NCBI RefSeq assembly: GCF_003205875.1
Contig: NZ_PUBZ01000114.1
Coordinates: 124,001 to 188,000 of the forward strand
Reading direction: 5' to 3'
Length of the DNA: 64,000 nt
Origin: Herpetosiphon llansteffanensis
GTDB lineage: Bacteria > Chloroflexota > Chloroflexia > Chloroflexales > Herpetosiphonaceae
The position numbers and the translations under genes were made by a program. Of this stretch, positions 34,373 through 43,548 are shown in pieces (position 1 is the stretch's first letter; each line of letters begins with the position of its first letter). The notes beneath the pieces are model-generated. The model was not told where the DNA came from. It did no database searches and saw only the letters and a list, made by a program, of their open reading frames with translations.

Positions 34373-34681
34373 TTAGATTTTCCAAGCTTTGAAGATTGCC
34401 GCAGCTTCGTCTTCGTGTTGTTGGAAGGTTTGCTTGATTTCGTTGGTGGTCGATTGGAAGGTGTTGAAAGCTTGAATCAAGCGATTGAACGCTGGAGTCA
34501 TTTCACCTTGCCATTCTTGTTGGAAGGTTGATGCTGCATCCCCAACCCATTTAGCTTGCAAGGTTTGTGACAAGTTGTTGAGGGTTTGGAACAGTTGTTG
34601 CACGTTTTGTTCGAGCTTGCCGAAGCGTTGGGCAACTTGTGCCATTACTTCTTTGTCGACTTGTACTGTTTCTGCTGCCAT
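34373..34681 (-). CDS. Canonical WXG100 secreted protein
   Basis: A 102-residue ESAT-6-like protein with W45-V-G47 in the hairpin turn (LQAKWVGDAASTFQ). The N-terminus MAAETVQVDKEVMAQVAQRFGKL-like pattern closely parallels the WXG100 modules of the proteins at 18293 and 20645 (V-x-x-x-[YK]-x-x-x-x-Q-VA-x-RFG). The C-terminal helix QQHEDEAAAIFKAW fits a Y-x-x-x-[DE]-like export signal region with F in place of Y. The start is set by GGAGG. First gene of the four-gene ESX cluster; probably the main substrate. Confidence 0.9.
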   Translation of the reverse strand: MAAETVQVDKEVMAQVAQRFGKLEQNVQQLFQTLNNLSQTLQAKWVGDAASTFQQEWQGEMTPAFNRLIQAFNTFQSTTNEIKQTFQQHEDEAAAIFKAWKI

Positions 34682-35587
34682 TGAAGAAATCCTCCTTGTG
34701 TGTTCGGAGCCAAATTGGCTGCACTGTGGCACACAACCGTAGTGCTTGCTGGTTATATCAATCTGACGAAAGTAGTTAGCCGAAGCTTTCCTTTTGTGTT
34801 TGAGTGATATGACGAGCGACCGAGATTGCTAATAGTTGAATTGTCCTTGGCTGCCAAACGTTGTTTGTGTTCCGCAAGTGCTTGCTTCTAACACCACCAG
34901 CCCAACACTATCGCTTTTGTATAAAAAGACCAAATAGGGGTTTATCGATTGTTATTGCCACCAAAGCGATAGATTGTTACAAAAACTAGCCTAATTAACT
35001 AAATTCGTATCCGTCGAGAAACGAGTTTCTTCAATTAGTGGTTTTTGTGCTTACTGAATGTGCCTGCTTTAACCAAATACATTCTCTCACCCCATGTATT
35101 TAGCTATTGCAACGTTGTAATGCTATTTGCTTCACATAAACATCGATTGCCAATTGCGGTTAATTCGTACTCAGAGTGTACAAAACCAAATTGCACTTGT
35201 CAAGAGCTTTTTTTGGGGTTTTTCCCACCAATATCGCAATTGGTTAGGAGTCTTGTACTATCCCTTGTCTATTAAGCCTGCTCGGTTGTTAATCAAATCG
35301 CCTCAGCGACCCTTGAGAATGGTCTTGGCTCAGGTTTATTCTGTCATTTCAGCTTAATCGGCTTCCTGAGCTACCCTGCTAGCTAGCTAATGGCCTACCC
35401 TGAGTACTAGGACTTGCGGAATTAAGCAGCAATTTGCTTGATTATCGGCTACTTTGCACCTTAATTTTTAGCTTGACTAACCAGATTTAGCGCGTTCTAA
35501 TCGGCCAATTTGTTATTTTTGCCAAAGAGTTGAGCTTGATTGACGGTTGATCTGGCATCTGCTACAGTACTGGCTACAATTTTTTAT
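34682..35587. other. Gene-free 0.9-kb region between secretion locus and riboswitch
   Basis: No convincing gene: overlapping short open frames near 35045-35357 lack ribosome sites and family resemblance. The left part must hold the promoter of the ESX cluster, but no clear -35/-10 pair was found. The whole stretch is AT-richer than the flanking genes and contains no inverted repeat that I could recognise. Confidence 0.4.
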
Positions 35588-35702
35588 TCGTCTGAGGCCA
35601 AGGTGTCGTAGCTTGGCTGCAATATTGGGGAAAGCCCGGTGAGATTCCGGCACTGTCGCGCAACGGTATGGCTCAATGCTAAGTCCGAATGCCCACTCAG
35701 TT
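35588..35702 (+). promoter_or_regulatory. Cobalamin (AdoCbl) riboswitch aptamer
   Basis: Conserved core elements appear in order: GGGGAAAGCCCGGTGAGA near 35627-35644, TTCCGGCACTG, the CGCGCAACGGTA segment near 35657-35668, and the B12-box-like AAGTCCGAATGCC near 35681-35693. The outer stem P1 is CTGAG at 35592-35596 paired with CTCAG at 35696-35700. The class binds adenosylcobalamin and turns off downstream genes. It precedes nrdA-nrdB-metE, all B12-independent enzymes. Confidence 0.92.
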
Positions 35703-35798
35703 CGAAATGATCGAGATGTCCCTTCGCGTCAAAGGGGGTGATCATTGCCGCTTGCAATTGATGCCCATGGGCTGCTGCCTATGGTTTGGTAATGGTTT

Positions 35799-35830
35799 AT
35801 GCCTGTTCCGCTAAGGAGCAGGCATTTTTT
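35799..35830 (+). terminator. Riboswitch-controlled intrinsic terminator
   Basis: ATGCCTGTTCC / GGAGCAGGCAT makes an 11-bp stem (one G-T pair) with a 5-base loop, followed by TTTTTT. It lies between the aptamer and the nrdA ribosome-binding site, so it is probably the expression platform that ends transcription when cobalamin is bound. Confidence 0.85.
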
Positions 35831-35853
35831 ATTTAGCTCACAAAGGATGCTCT

Positions 35854-38274
35854 ATGAATCTGATCGAGGTTGAGCCACGAGCTGCTAGCGAGCAGGCTAC
35901 TTGGCTTTTGCACCTGCTTGGTGAGGCTTGCAGTGCTTATCCCCAAACAACCGACGCGAATCAGCTCTGGCAAGCTGCTAATTTGGGCTTTTATCCCAAT
36001 ATGAGCGCCGCCGAACAGCTGCAAGCCTGTATTTTGACCGCCCGCAGCTGGATTGAGCAGGAGCCTGATTATAGTTTTGTGGCCGCCGCCCTCTTGGCCA
36101 GCCAACTGCATTGTGAGGTTTTTGGCGAATATTTGTCAGGCTCAGCGGTTGCTACTCGCTATCCAATGGCATTTATCCAGTATATTCAGGCAGGAATTAC
36201 CCAAGGGTTGCTTGACCCAAAACTTGCTGAATTCGATTTGGCTCGTTTGGCAGCGGCAATTGTGCCTGAACGTGATGCATTATTTGCGTATCCTGGCCTG
36301 CAAACGCTCTATGATCGTTATTTTATTCAGTGGGACGGCCTGCGCCGTGAGTTGCCGCAATTCTTTTGGCTGCGGGTGGCGATGGGCTTGGCTTTGAATG
36401 AAGCTGATCGCGAAGCCCAAACATTGCGTTTCTACGAGCTACTTTCGCAATTTTACTTCACCTCGGCCACGCCAACCTTATTCAATGCGGCGACGACCCA
36501 TCCTCAGTTGTCATCGTGCTATCTCTCAACGGTCGGCGATGATCTTGAGGCGATTTTTGGGGCGATCAGCGATAACGCCATGCTTTCGAAGTGGGCTGGT
36601 GGTTTGGGTAACGATTGGACTCCTGTGCGGGCGCTTGGCGCGCCAATTCATGGCACCAATGGCGTGAGCCAAGGCGTAATTCCTTTCCTCAAAATTGTCA
36701 ACGATACTGCGATTGCGGTGAACCAAGGCGGCAAGCGCAAAGGGGCGGTTTGTGCCTATCTCGAAGCATGGCACGCCGATATTGACGATTTTCTTGATTT
36801 GCGCAAGCCAACTGGCGACGAGCGCCGCCGCACCCACGATATGCACACGGCCTTGTGGATTCCTGATTTGTTGATGGAACGGGTGTTGAGCAATGGCACG
36901 TGGACGTTGTTCTCGCCTGACGAAGTGCCTGATTTGCACGATTTGTATGGCCAGGCGTTTGTGGCGCGCTACGCAGAATACGAAGCCATGGCGGCGCAAG
37001 GCTTGCTGCGTTCGGCGCGGCAGGTCGAAGCACTCAGCTTGTGGCGCAAAGTTTTGACCCGTTTGTTTGAAACTGGCCATCCTTGGATTACCTGGAAGGA
37101 TGCTGCCAATCTGCGTTCGCCGCAAGATCACGTTGGGGTGATTCATAGCAGTAATTTGTGCACTGAAATTTTGCTCAATACGTCGGCTGATGAAATTGCG
37201 GTGTGTAATCTTGGCTCAATTAATGTGGCGGCGCATATTCGCAATGGTGTGCTTGACCTCGAAACATTGCGCACAACAGTCACGACAGCAGTACGCATGC
37301 TGGATAACGTGATCGATATTAATTTTTATCCGCGCCCGCAAGCTGCCCAGGCGAATGCCCGCCATCGGCCAATTGGCCTTGGGTTGATGGGCTTTCAAGA
37401 TGCACTTTATGCCTTGAATATCAGCTATGCCAGCCAAGCGGCGGTCGAATTTTCCGACCGTTCGATGGAAGCGATTGCCTATTTTGCGGTTGCGGCTTCG
37501 ATTGATTTGGCGCGTGAGCGCGGCGCATACCCAAGTTTTCGTGGCTCGAAATGGGATCGCGGGATTTTGCCGATTGATAGTTTGGCCTTATTGGCTGAAC
37601 AACGCACGACCAAACCGGAGCTTGACCATAGCAGCCACTACGATTGGCAACCGCTGCGCCAAGCCTTGGCTGAGCATGGCATTCGCAATAGCAATTTGCT
37701 GGCGATTGCGCCGACCGCCACGATTGCCAATATCGTTGGCACTAGCCAATCGATTGAGCCAACCTATCGCCATTTGTATGTCAAAAGCAATCTTTCGGGC
37801 GATTTTACGACCGTCAATCGGGCGTTGGTCGATGCGCTTAAAGCTCGTGGCTTGTGGGATGCAGATTTGCTGGCCGAATTGAAATATTACGATGGGGCAA
37901 TCAGCCAAATCGAACGGATTCCTGCTGAACTCAAAGCCCAATTTTTGACTGCCTTCGAAATTGCCCCCGAATGGCTGATTGCCTGCGCTGCTCGTCGCCA
38001 AAAATGGATTGATATGGGCCAATCGTTGAATTTATATGTGGCCGAAACTAGCGGCAAACGCTTGAATGAGATCTATCTGACGGCGTGGCGCATGGGATTA
38101 AAAACCACCTATTACCTTCGCACGCTTGCCGCGACCCAAATTGAAAAATCGACTTTGGACATTAATCGCTTTGGCGTGCAGCCACGCTGGATGCGCAATC
38201 GCAGCGAATCGGCCAGCGTGCTAAGCGAGAACCTTTGCCCTATCGACGACCCCAGTTGCGAAGCCTGTGAGTAG
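35854..38274 (+). CDS. nrdA: Ribonucleoside-diphosphate reductase alpha subunit (class I)
   Basis: Catalytic subunit that reduces ribonucleotides to deoxyribonucleotides. 806 residues. Active-site features: [11 protein letters not shown] with SSCYLS (first redox Cys), SNLCTEI (the N-x-C-x-E radical motif) and AVCNLGSIN (second redox Cys). The C-terminal tail [12 protein letters not shown] has the Cys pair that re-reduces the site. The N-terminal KRDG-type ATP-cone is not evident: the sequence starts at a point equivalent to the middle of E. coli NrdA helices. AAAGGA precedes the ATG. First gene after the cobalamin riboswitch; 14 bases before nrdB. Confidence 0.95.
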   Translation: MNLIEVEPRAASEQATWLLHLLGEACSAYPQTTDANQLWQAANLGFYPNMSAAEQLQACILTARSWIEQEPDYSFVAAALLASQLHCEVFGEYLSGSAVATRYPMAFIQYIQAGITQGLLDPKLAEFDLARLAAAIVPERDALFAYPGLQTLYDRYFIQWDGLRRELPQFFWLRVAMGLALNEADREAQTLRFYELLSQFYFTSATPTLFNAATTHPQLSSCYLSTVGDDLEAIFGAISDNAMLSKWAGGLGNDWTPVRALGAPIHGTNGVSQGVIPFLKIVNDTAIAVNQGGKRKGAVCAYLEAWHADIDDFLDLRKPTGDERRRTHDMHTALWIPDLLMERVLSNGTWTLFSPDEVPDLHDLYGQAFVARYAEYEAMAAQGLLRSARQVEALSLWRKVLTRLFETGHPWITWKDAANLRSPQDHVGVIHSSNLCTEILLNTSADEIAVCNLGSINVAAHIRNGVLDLETLRTTVTTAVRMLDNVIDINFYPRPQAAQANARHRPIGLGLMGFQDALYALNISYASQAAVEFSDRSMEAIAYFAVAASIDLARERGAYPSFRGSKWDRGILPIDSLALLAEQRTTKPELDHSSHYDWQPLRQALAEHGIRNSNLLAIAPTATIANIVGTSQSIEPTYRHLYVKSNLSGDFTTVNRALVDALKARGLWDADLLAELKYYDGAISQIERIPAELKAQFLTAFEIAPEWLIACAARRQKWIDMGQSLNLYVAETSGKRLNEIYLTAWRMGLKTTYYLRTLAATQIEKSTLDINRFGVQPRWMRNRSESASVLSENLCPIDDPSCEACE

Positions 38275-38288
38275 CGAGGAATTTGGCA

Positions 38289-39317
38289 ATGACTGAACAA
38301 TTTGGGCGCTTCAATGCCAGCGATAAACGCTTAATCAATTGTAATCAAGTTGACGTAAATCAATTAATGCCGTTGCGCTATGGCTGGGCTTGGGAACATT
38401 ATCTGAATGGCTGTGCCAACCACTGGATGCCCAACGAAGTGTCGATGACTGGTGATATTGCTATTTGGCGCTCGAATACATTATCGGCTGATGAACGCTT
38501 AATGGTATTGCGTAATTTAGGCTTTTTTGCGACTGCTGAAAGTTTGGTTGGCAATAATATTGTTTTGGCAATCTTTCGGCATATTACCAATGCAGAATGT
38601 CGCCAATATTTGTTGCGCCAAGCTTTTGAAGAAGCGATTCATACCCATGCATTTTTGCATATTGTTGAAAGTTTGGGCTTGAATGAGCGTGAAATCTTCA
38701 ATATGTATCACGAAATTCCGGTCATTAGTCAAAAAGATCAATTTGAGATGCAATTAACTGCGGCGGTGCTTGACCCACAATTTAGCACTGAAACACTCGT
38801 GGGAATGCAAACATTTGTTAAAAATCTGATTGGCTATTACGTCATTATGGAAGGAATTTTCTTCTATAGCGGCTTTGCAATGCTACTTTCATTACATCGA
38901 CGTAATGTATTGACGGGGATTGGCGAACAAATTCAATATATCTTGCGCGATGAAACGATTCATCTGAATTTTGGCGTTGATTTGATTAACGGCATCAAAG
39001 CTGAAAATCCAGCAATTTGGACTGATGAATTTCAAGCTGAGATTGTGCAATTAATTCGCCAAGCAGTTGAATTAGAAGCCCAATATGCTGCTGAATGCTT
39101 GCCACGTGGTGTAATGGGCTTGCATGCAGCAATGTTCCGCGATTATGTGCAATATATCGCCGACCGCCGCCTACAACGGATTGGTTTGGCGACGCAATAC
39201 GGCTCACAAAATCCATTTCCGTGGATGAGTGAAACGATCGATTTGACTAAAGAGAAGAACTTTTTTGAGACGCGGGTCACTGAATATCAATCAGCGGCCA
39301 GCCTAGAATGGGATTAA
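38289..39317 (+). CDS. nrdB: Ribonucleotide reductase beta subunit, class Ic (Mn/Fe) type
   Basis: Radical-generating subunit. From the ATG at 38289 (GAGGA 8 bases upstream; the TTG at 38283 is too close) it has 342 residues. Metal ligands are E84, E115, H118, E188, E222 and H225. Where class Ia has the radical Tyr, this protein has F122 ([11 protein letters not shown]). Every ligand lies exactly five positions before its counterpart in the Chlamydia trachomatis class Ic subunit as I recall it (E89, E120, H123, F127, E193, E227, H230), and the first ligand is Glu rather than Asp. This strongly indicates a Mn/Fe cofactor without a tyrosyl radical. Confidence 0.94.
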   Translation: MTEQFGRFNASDKRLINCNQVDVNQLMPLRYGWAWEHYLNGCANHWMPNEVSMTGDIAIWRSNTLSADERLMVLRNLGFFATAESLVGNNIVLAIFRHITNAECRQYLLRQAFEEAIHTHAFLHIVESLGLNEREIFNMYHEIPVISQKDQFEMQLTAAVLDPQFSTETLVGMQTFVKNLIGYYVIMEGIFFYSGFAMLLSLHRRNVLTGIGEQIQYILRDETIHLNFGVDLINGIKAENPAIWTDEFQAEIVQLIRQAVELEAQYAAECLPRGVMGLHAAMFRDYVQYIADRRLQRIGLATQYGSQNPFPWMSETIDLTKEKNFFETRVTEYQSAASLEWD

Positions 39318-39319
39318 GC

Positions 39320-41566
39320 ATGAATTTTCAAACAACGGTTGTGGGTTATCCACGGGTTGGCGTTGGTCGCCCATACAAGCAGGCCTTGGAACGCTTTTGG
39401 AGCGGCAAGCTTGATGAAGCAGGCTTTCGCGCTGCTATCAACGACTTGCGCCAAGATCGTTTAGCAATTCAAGCCCAGCGCTTGGATCTGGTGCCCGTTG
39501 GCGATTTTAGCTTATATGACCATGTGTTGGATACAGCGCTGATGTTGGGAGCTGTGCCAGCGCGCTTTGGCAAGCTCGATGTCAATAATGTGCAAGGCTA
39601 TTTTGCCATGGCGCGAGGCCGCGACGGCGTGCCAGCACTCGAAATGACCAAATGGTTTGATACAAATTATCATTATTTAGTGCCGGAAGTGCCCGAACGT
39701 TGGGAATTGCAAGCCAATGTGGTGCTTGAGCAAGTACGCGTTGCTCAGAATGCGATTGGTGCAAAAGCGCGGCCTGTCTTGCTTGGCCCTTGGACATTTT
39801 TGCGTTTGGCGCGCTTGGCGGGAGCAGAATTAACTAAACATTTGCAACAATTGATCCCAATCTATGTGCAAATTGTGCGCGAATTGAATGCTTGCGATGT
39901 GGCCTATATTCAGATTGACGAGCCAGCCTTGGTTGGCGACGTGACTGAGGAAGAGTGGCAAGCCTTTGCCGCTTGCTACCGCGAGTTGGCTAAGCATGGC
40001 AAGCTGGTAGTGCAAACCTACTATGGCGATGTTACGCCGTGGTATCGCGAACTCTGCCGCCTGCCAATTCATGGGCTGGGCTTAGATTTGGTCCAAGGCC
40101 AAGCCAATTGGGCTGCGATTCAATATCATGGCTTTCCTCAGGACAAAATCTTGGTTGCTGGCGTAGTGAATGGGCGCAACGTTTGGCGCAGTGATTTGGC
40201 TGATTTGCACACCAAAATCAGTGGATTAAGCGAATTTGTTGCCCCTGAGCGCTTAATTTTGAGCAGTTCGTGTTCGTTGCTGCACTTGCCCGAAACCGTG
40301 ACTGCTGAACGCAATTTGCCAGTTGCGGTGAGCAGCGGTTTGGCCTTTGCCCAAGAGCGCTTAGCAGAATTGGAATTGTTGGCGAAGGCCTTGCGCAACG
40401 GCGTTGCCAGCGTGCAAGCAAACTGGGATGCAGCGCTGGCTTCGCGTCAACAATGGCTTGATAGCGCCGCACGGGTTGTGCCAGCGGTTCGTGAGCGCAG
40501 CGCCGCCTTGGGTGCTGAAACGCCTGCGCGGTTGGTGTATGCTGAACGATTGCCATTGCAACAAGCCAAATTGAACTTGCCAGTCTTGCCAACCACCACG
40601 ATTGGTTCGTTTCCCCAAACTGCGGCCTTGCGCAAAGCCCGCGCCGAAGCTAAGCGCAATCCGGCTGGCTATGCGGAAACAATTCGGGCTGAAATTGGCC
40701 ATGTGATTGCGTTGCAAGAACAATGGGAGCTTGATGTGCTGGTGCATGGCGAGCCAGAGCGCAACGATATGGTGCAATTTTTTGCCGAGCATTTGGCGGG
40801 CTATATCGCCACTCAAGAAGGCTGGGTGCAAAGCTATGGCAGCCGCTGTGTGCGCCCGCCAGTCATTGCAGGCGATGTTTATCGCACGGCGGCCTTGAGT
40901 GTGAGCGAAACTGCCTATGCGCAGTCGCTGACCAAGCGGCCAGTTAAAGGCATGTTGACTGGGCCGGTGACGATGTTGCAATGGAGTTTTGTGCGTGATG
41001 ATTTGCCTCGCAGCGCCGTTGCGGCCCAAATTGGCTTAGCGTTGCGTGACGAAGTGGCTGATTTGGAGGCAGCAGGCATCAATATTATTCAAATTGACGA
41101 GCCAGCCTTTCGTGAAGGCTTGCCATTACGCCGCAACGATTGGCAAAATTACCTTGATTGGGCGGTGCGTGCCTTCCGGATTGCGACCAGCGAGGCCGCT
41201 GCTAGCACGCAGATTCACACCCATATGTGCTATAGCGATTTCAACGATATTATTGATGCAATTGCCGCGCTTGATGCAGATGTGATTAGCATTGAAGATG
41301 CACGTAGCGCTGGCTCGTTGTTGGCAGGCTTAGAAGGTCGTTATCAACAGCAAATTGGGCCTGGCGTGTACGATATTCACAGCCCAAATATTCCTAGCGT
41401 TGAGCAATTGGTGGCGCGGATTCAGCAATTGCTGAAGTATTTGCCCGCAGAACAATTGTGGATTAACCCCGATTGTGGCTTGAAAACCCGTACCTACGCA
41501 GAAGTTGAGGCTGCATTGCTGGCGATGCTTGCAGCAACCAAGCAGGTGCGTGCGAGCATTGGCTAA
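39320..41566 (+). CDS. metE: Cobalamin-independent methionine synthase
   Basis: Transfers a methyl group from 5-methyltetrahydropteroyltri-L-glutamate to homocysteine, without B12. About 748 residues, the usual length, with two barrel domains. The N-terminus TTVVGYPRVGVGRPYKQALE is the family start. In the C-terminal domain the zinc ligands are visible: HTHMCYSDF (His and Cys), SIEDARS (Glu), and NPDCGLKTR (Cys). TTTIGSFPQT marks the start of domain 2. Start 39320 lies 2 bases after the nrdB stop, implying coupling; an ATG at 39308 is possible. Third gene of the riboswitch operon. Confidence 0.95.
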   Translation: MNFQTTVVGYPRVGVGRPYKQALERFWSGKLDEAGFRAAINDLRQDRLAIQAQRLDLVPVGDFSLYDHVLDTALMLGAVPARFGKLDVNNVQGYFAMARGRDGVPALEMTKWFDTNYHYLVPEVPERWELQANVVLEQVRVAQNAIGAKARPVLLGPWTFLRLARLAGAELTKHLQQLIPIYVQIVRELNACDVAYIQIDEPALVGDVTEEEWQAFAACYRELAKHGKLVVQTYYGDVTPWYRELCRLPIHGLGLDLVQGQANWAAIQYHGFPQDKILVAGVVNGRNVWRSDLADLHTKISGLSEFVAPERLILSSSCSLLHLPETVTAERNLPVAVSSGLAFAQERLAELELLAKALRNGVASVQANWDAALASRQQWLDSAARVVPAVRERSAALGAETPARLVYAERLPLQQAKLNLPVLPTTTIGSFPQTAALRKARAEAKRNPAGYAETIRAEIGHVIALQEQWELDVLVHGEPERNDMVQFFAEHLAGYIATQEGWVQSYGSRCVRPPVIAGDVYRTAALSVSETAYAQSLTKRPVKGMLTGPVTMLQWSFVRDDLPRSAVAAQIGLALRDEVADLEAAGINIIQIDEPAFREGLPLRRNDWQNYLDWAVRAFRIATSEAAASTQIHTHMCYSDFNDIIDAIAALDADVISIEDARSAGSLLAGLEGRYQQQIGPGVYDIHSPNIPSVEQLVARIQQLLKYLPAEQLWINPDCGLKTRTYAEVEAALLAMLAATKQVRASIG

Positions 41567-41601
41567 TTAATGTTGGATGTTTGATCAATCCGACCTGATC
41601 A

Positions 41602-41642
41602 AACACAACGAAGGTGCTAGTTGTAGCTAGCATCTTCGTGTT
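41602..41642 (+). terminator. Probable terminator of the nrdA-nrdB-metE operon
   Basis: GAAGGTGCTAG / CTAGCATCTTC (one G-T pair), extended by AACAC / GTGTT with a bulge, is followed by a short T run. Confidence 0.6.
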
Positions 41643-41755
41643 TAAGTGTATGTTGGTTAATCAATAATCAACATTCTTTTCACAAGTGCTGGATTGATGT
41701 GGCGTATAATTGAACTTAGGTGATCAATTAGCCAGCATGAAAGGACATTTGGATC

Positions 41756-42643
41756 GTGTGGAAAGACATTTTTGATATTCTGCAGATTGTATTTCTTTTG
41801 GTGTTTCTCGAAGGGATTCTTTCGATTGATAACGCCGCTGTTTTAGGCGCAATGGTTGCGCACTTACCGCAAGATCAGCCGATTCCATGGCCCAAGTGGT
41901 TGCAATGGATGAAGGGCCATGGCGAACGCTTTTTGGGCATGCAACAAGCTGCCGCTTTGAAAGTCGGTTTGATTGGCGCGTATGTTGGGCGTGGTTTGAT
42001 GTTGGCGGTGGCCTTTATCATTACCGAAAACCCATGGGTTTTGGCGATTGGCTCTGGCTATTTGGTATGGCTGAGCGTCAACCACTTTGCCCATCTGTAT
42101 CGTCGCGATCAAGTTGATGAACATGGCTCGATCAAGCAACGGGTGACTGGCTTCTGGCAAACAGTGTTAATTATTGAGCTGATTGACCTTGCGTTTAGCC
42201 TTGACAACGTGGTGGTGGCGGTGAGTGCCGACCCCCAAAAACGCTTTTGGGTAATTGGCTTGGGCGTGGCAATTGGGATTTTGGTGATGCGTTTTGCGGC
42301 CCAAATCTTTACCAACTTGATTGAGTGGGAGCCAAACCTTGAGCATGCAGCATTTGCCTTGTTGCTCGCGATTGGTGCTGAGTCGGTGATTAAGATTGTG
42401 TGGCATGTAGAAACGCCACATTGGCTGAAATTTGCAATCTCGATGACGATTTTGGCTTTGACTGTTGGCCTCTCACGCTTGCCATTCTTGAAGCCACTCA
42501 AAAAATTCTTGCGCTTGGGCTTGCCGTTAGCATCGATGATTGATATGGTGGTGGGCTGGCTATTATGGCCAATTCGTTGGCTGTTTGGCTTGTTGCTGGC
42601 ACCATTTCGCCAACGAGTTGCGGCGCGAATCCAAGGCGAATAG
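41756..42643 (+). CDS. TerC-family integral membrane protein
   Basis: A 295-residue membrane protein of the TerC / LysE superfamily, with about seven hydrophobic segments. The two conserved acidic signatures are LEGILSIDNAAVLGAMV at residues about 18-34 and ELIDLAFSLDNVVVAVSA at about 142-159; family members bind or export metal ions, often Mn, and are linked to tellurite resistance. The start is GTG 41756 with AAAGGA ten bases upstream. A TATAAT hexamer at 41705-41710 is a likely -10. Followed 8 bases later by the NIF3-like gene. Confidence 0.88.
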   Translation: MWKDIFDILQIVFLLVFLEGILSIDNAAVLGAMVAHLPQDQPIPWPKWLQWMKGHGERFLGMQQAAALKVGLIGAYVGRGLMLAVAFIITENPWVLAIGSGYLVWLSVNHFAHLYRRDQVDEHGSIKQRVTGFWQTVLIIELIDLAFSLDNVVVAVSADPQKRFWVIGLGVAIGILVMRFAAQIFTNLIEWEPNLEHAAFALLLAIGAESVIKIVWHVETPHWLKFAISMTILALTVGLSRLPFLKPLKKFLRLGLPLASMIDMVVGWLLWPIRWLFGLLLAPFRQRVAARIQGE

Positions 42644-42651
42644 GAGGAAGA

Positions 42652-43413
42652 ATGCAACTAACTGAACTCGTGCGCTATTTGGATGGCTATTTGCAAACCG
42701 CCAAATTTCGCGATGCTAGTTTAAATGGCTTGCAAGTTGAAGGGCGCGATGAAGTTAAAACCATCGCGCTTGCTGTTGATGCTTCGTTGCAGGCAATTGA
42801 AGCGGCGATTGCTGGCGGTGCCGATTTGTTGCTGACCCATCATGGCCTGTTTTGGGGCAATGCACAGCCGCTGGTTGGCTGGTTCGGTCGCCGGATCAAA
42901 CGACTAATGGGTGCTGATTGCTCGTTGTATACCTCGCATTTGCCGCTTGATGCTCATGGCGAGGTTGGCAACAATGCTCAGTTGCTCAAGCTTTTGGGTT
43001 GGGAAGTGGTGCAGCCATTTGGTGATTATCGCGGCCAAGCGTTGGGTTTTATTGGCCAACTGACCACGCCATTAAGTATTGATGGCCTTGTTGCTCACGT
43101 TAAAACCACCTTGGCCATTCCCGAAGCCGAGATCAAAGTTTGGGGTCAAGGTGCGCGGGGCATTCGGCGGGTGGGGGTGATTTCGGGCGATGGCGCAAGC
43201 GAATTGGAGCAAGCATTGCGCGATGGCTGCGATGCTTTGCTGACTGGCGAAGTCAATTATGCGGCAGTATTTCCGTCGATTGAGGCCGATATACCCTTGA
43301 TTTGTGCTGGCCATTATCATACCGAAACCTTGGGCGTGAAGGCGCTGGGAGCGCATTTGGAGCAAACATTTCGGGTCAAAACCTTTTTTGTTGATGTGCC
43401 AACCGGCGTATAA
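42652..43413 (+). CDS. NIF3 / YbgI-family dinuclear metal protein
   Basis: A 253-residue cytoplasmic protein, often annotated as GTP cyclohydrolase 1 type 2. Metal ligands of the family are visible: the HHGLFW block near residue 63, the YTSHLPLDAHGEVGNN block near 100, and GHYHTETLGVKALG near 220. Also present is DASLNGLQVEG near residue 20. The start follows AGGAGG; a longer frame would overlap terC wholly. Substrate unclear for the whole family. Co-oriented with terC and probably in one operon with it. Confidence 0.9.
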   Translation: MQLTELVRYLDGYLQTAKFRDASLNGLQVEGRDEVKTIALAVDASLQAIEAAIAGGADLLLTHHGLFWGNAQPLVGWFGRRIKRLMGADCSLYTSHLPLDAHGEVGNNAQLLKLLGWEVVQPFGDYRGQALGFIGQLTTPLSIDGLVAHVKTTLAIPEAEIKVWGQGARGIRRVGVISGDGASELEQALRDGCDALLTGEVNYAAVFPSIEADIPLICAGHYHTETLGVKALGAHLEQTFRVKTFFVDVPTGV

Positions 43414-43548
43414 CCCAGCTGCAACTTGTGAGCGTTGTGCAGCGTTAAACCAACCCATGGCCTAAGCCTTGCGGAAGGTAGCATTTGGCGAGTATTTCCG
43501 CTAGAATAAGGTATAGCTATGGTTTCCAAGCTATTGTAGGAGGAATAT

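Noticed and set aside
35045-35357. Two overlapping short open frames in the gap before the riboswitch
   Set aside because: No ribosome-binding site, no family resemblance, and composition like non-coding DNA.
39308-39319. Upstream ATG as metE start overlapping nrdB
   Set aside because: The next ATG at 39320 matches the family N-terminus and gives a natural 2-base gap; the four extra residues are not conserved in the family.
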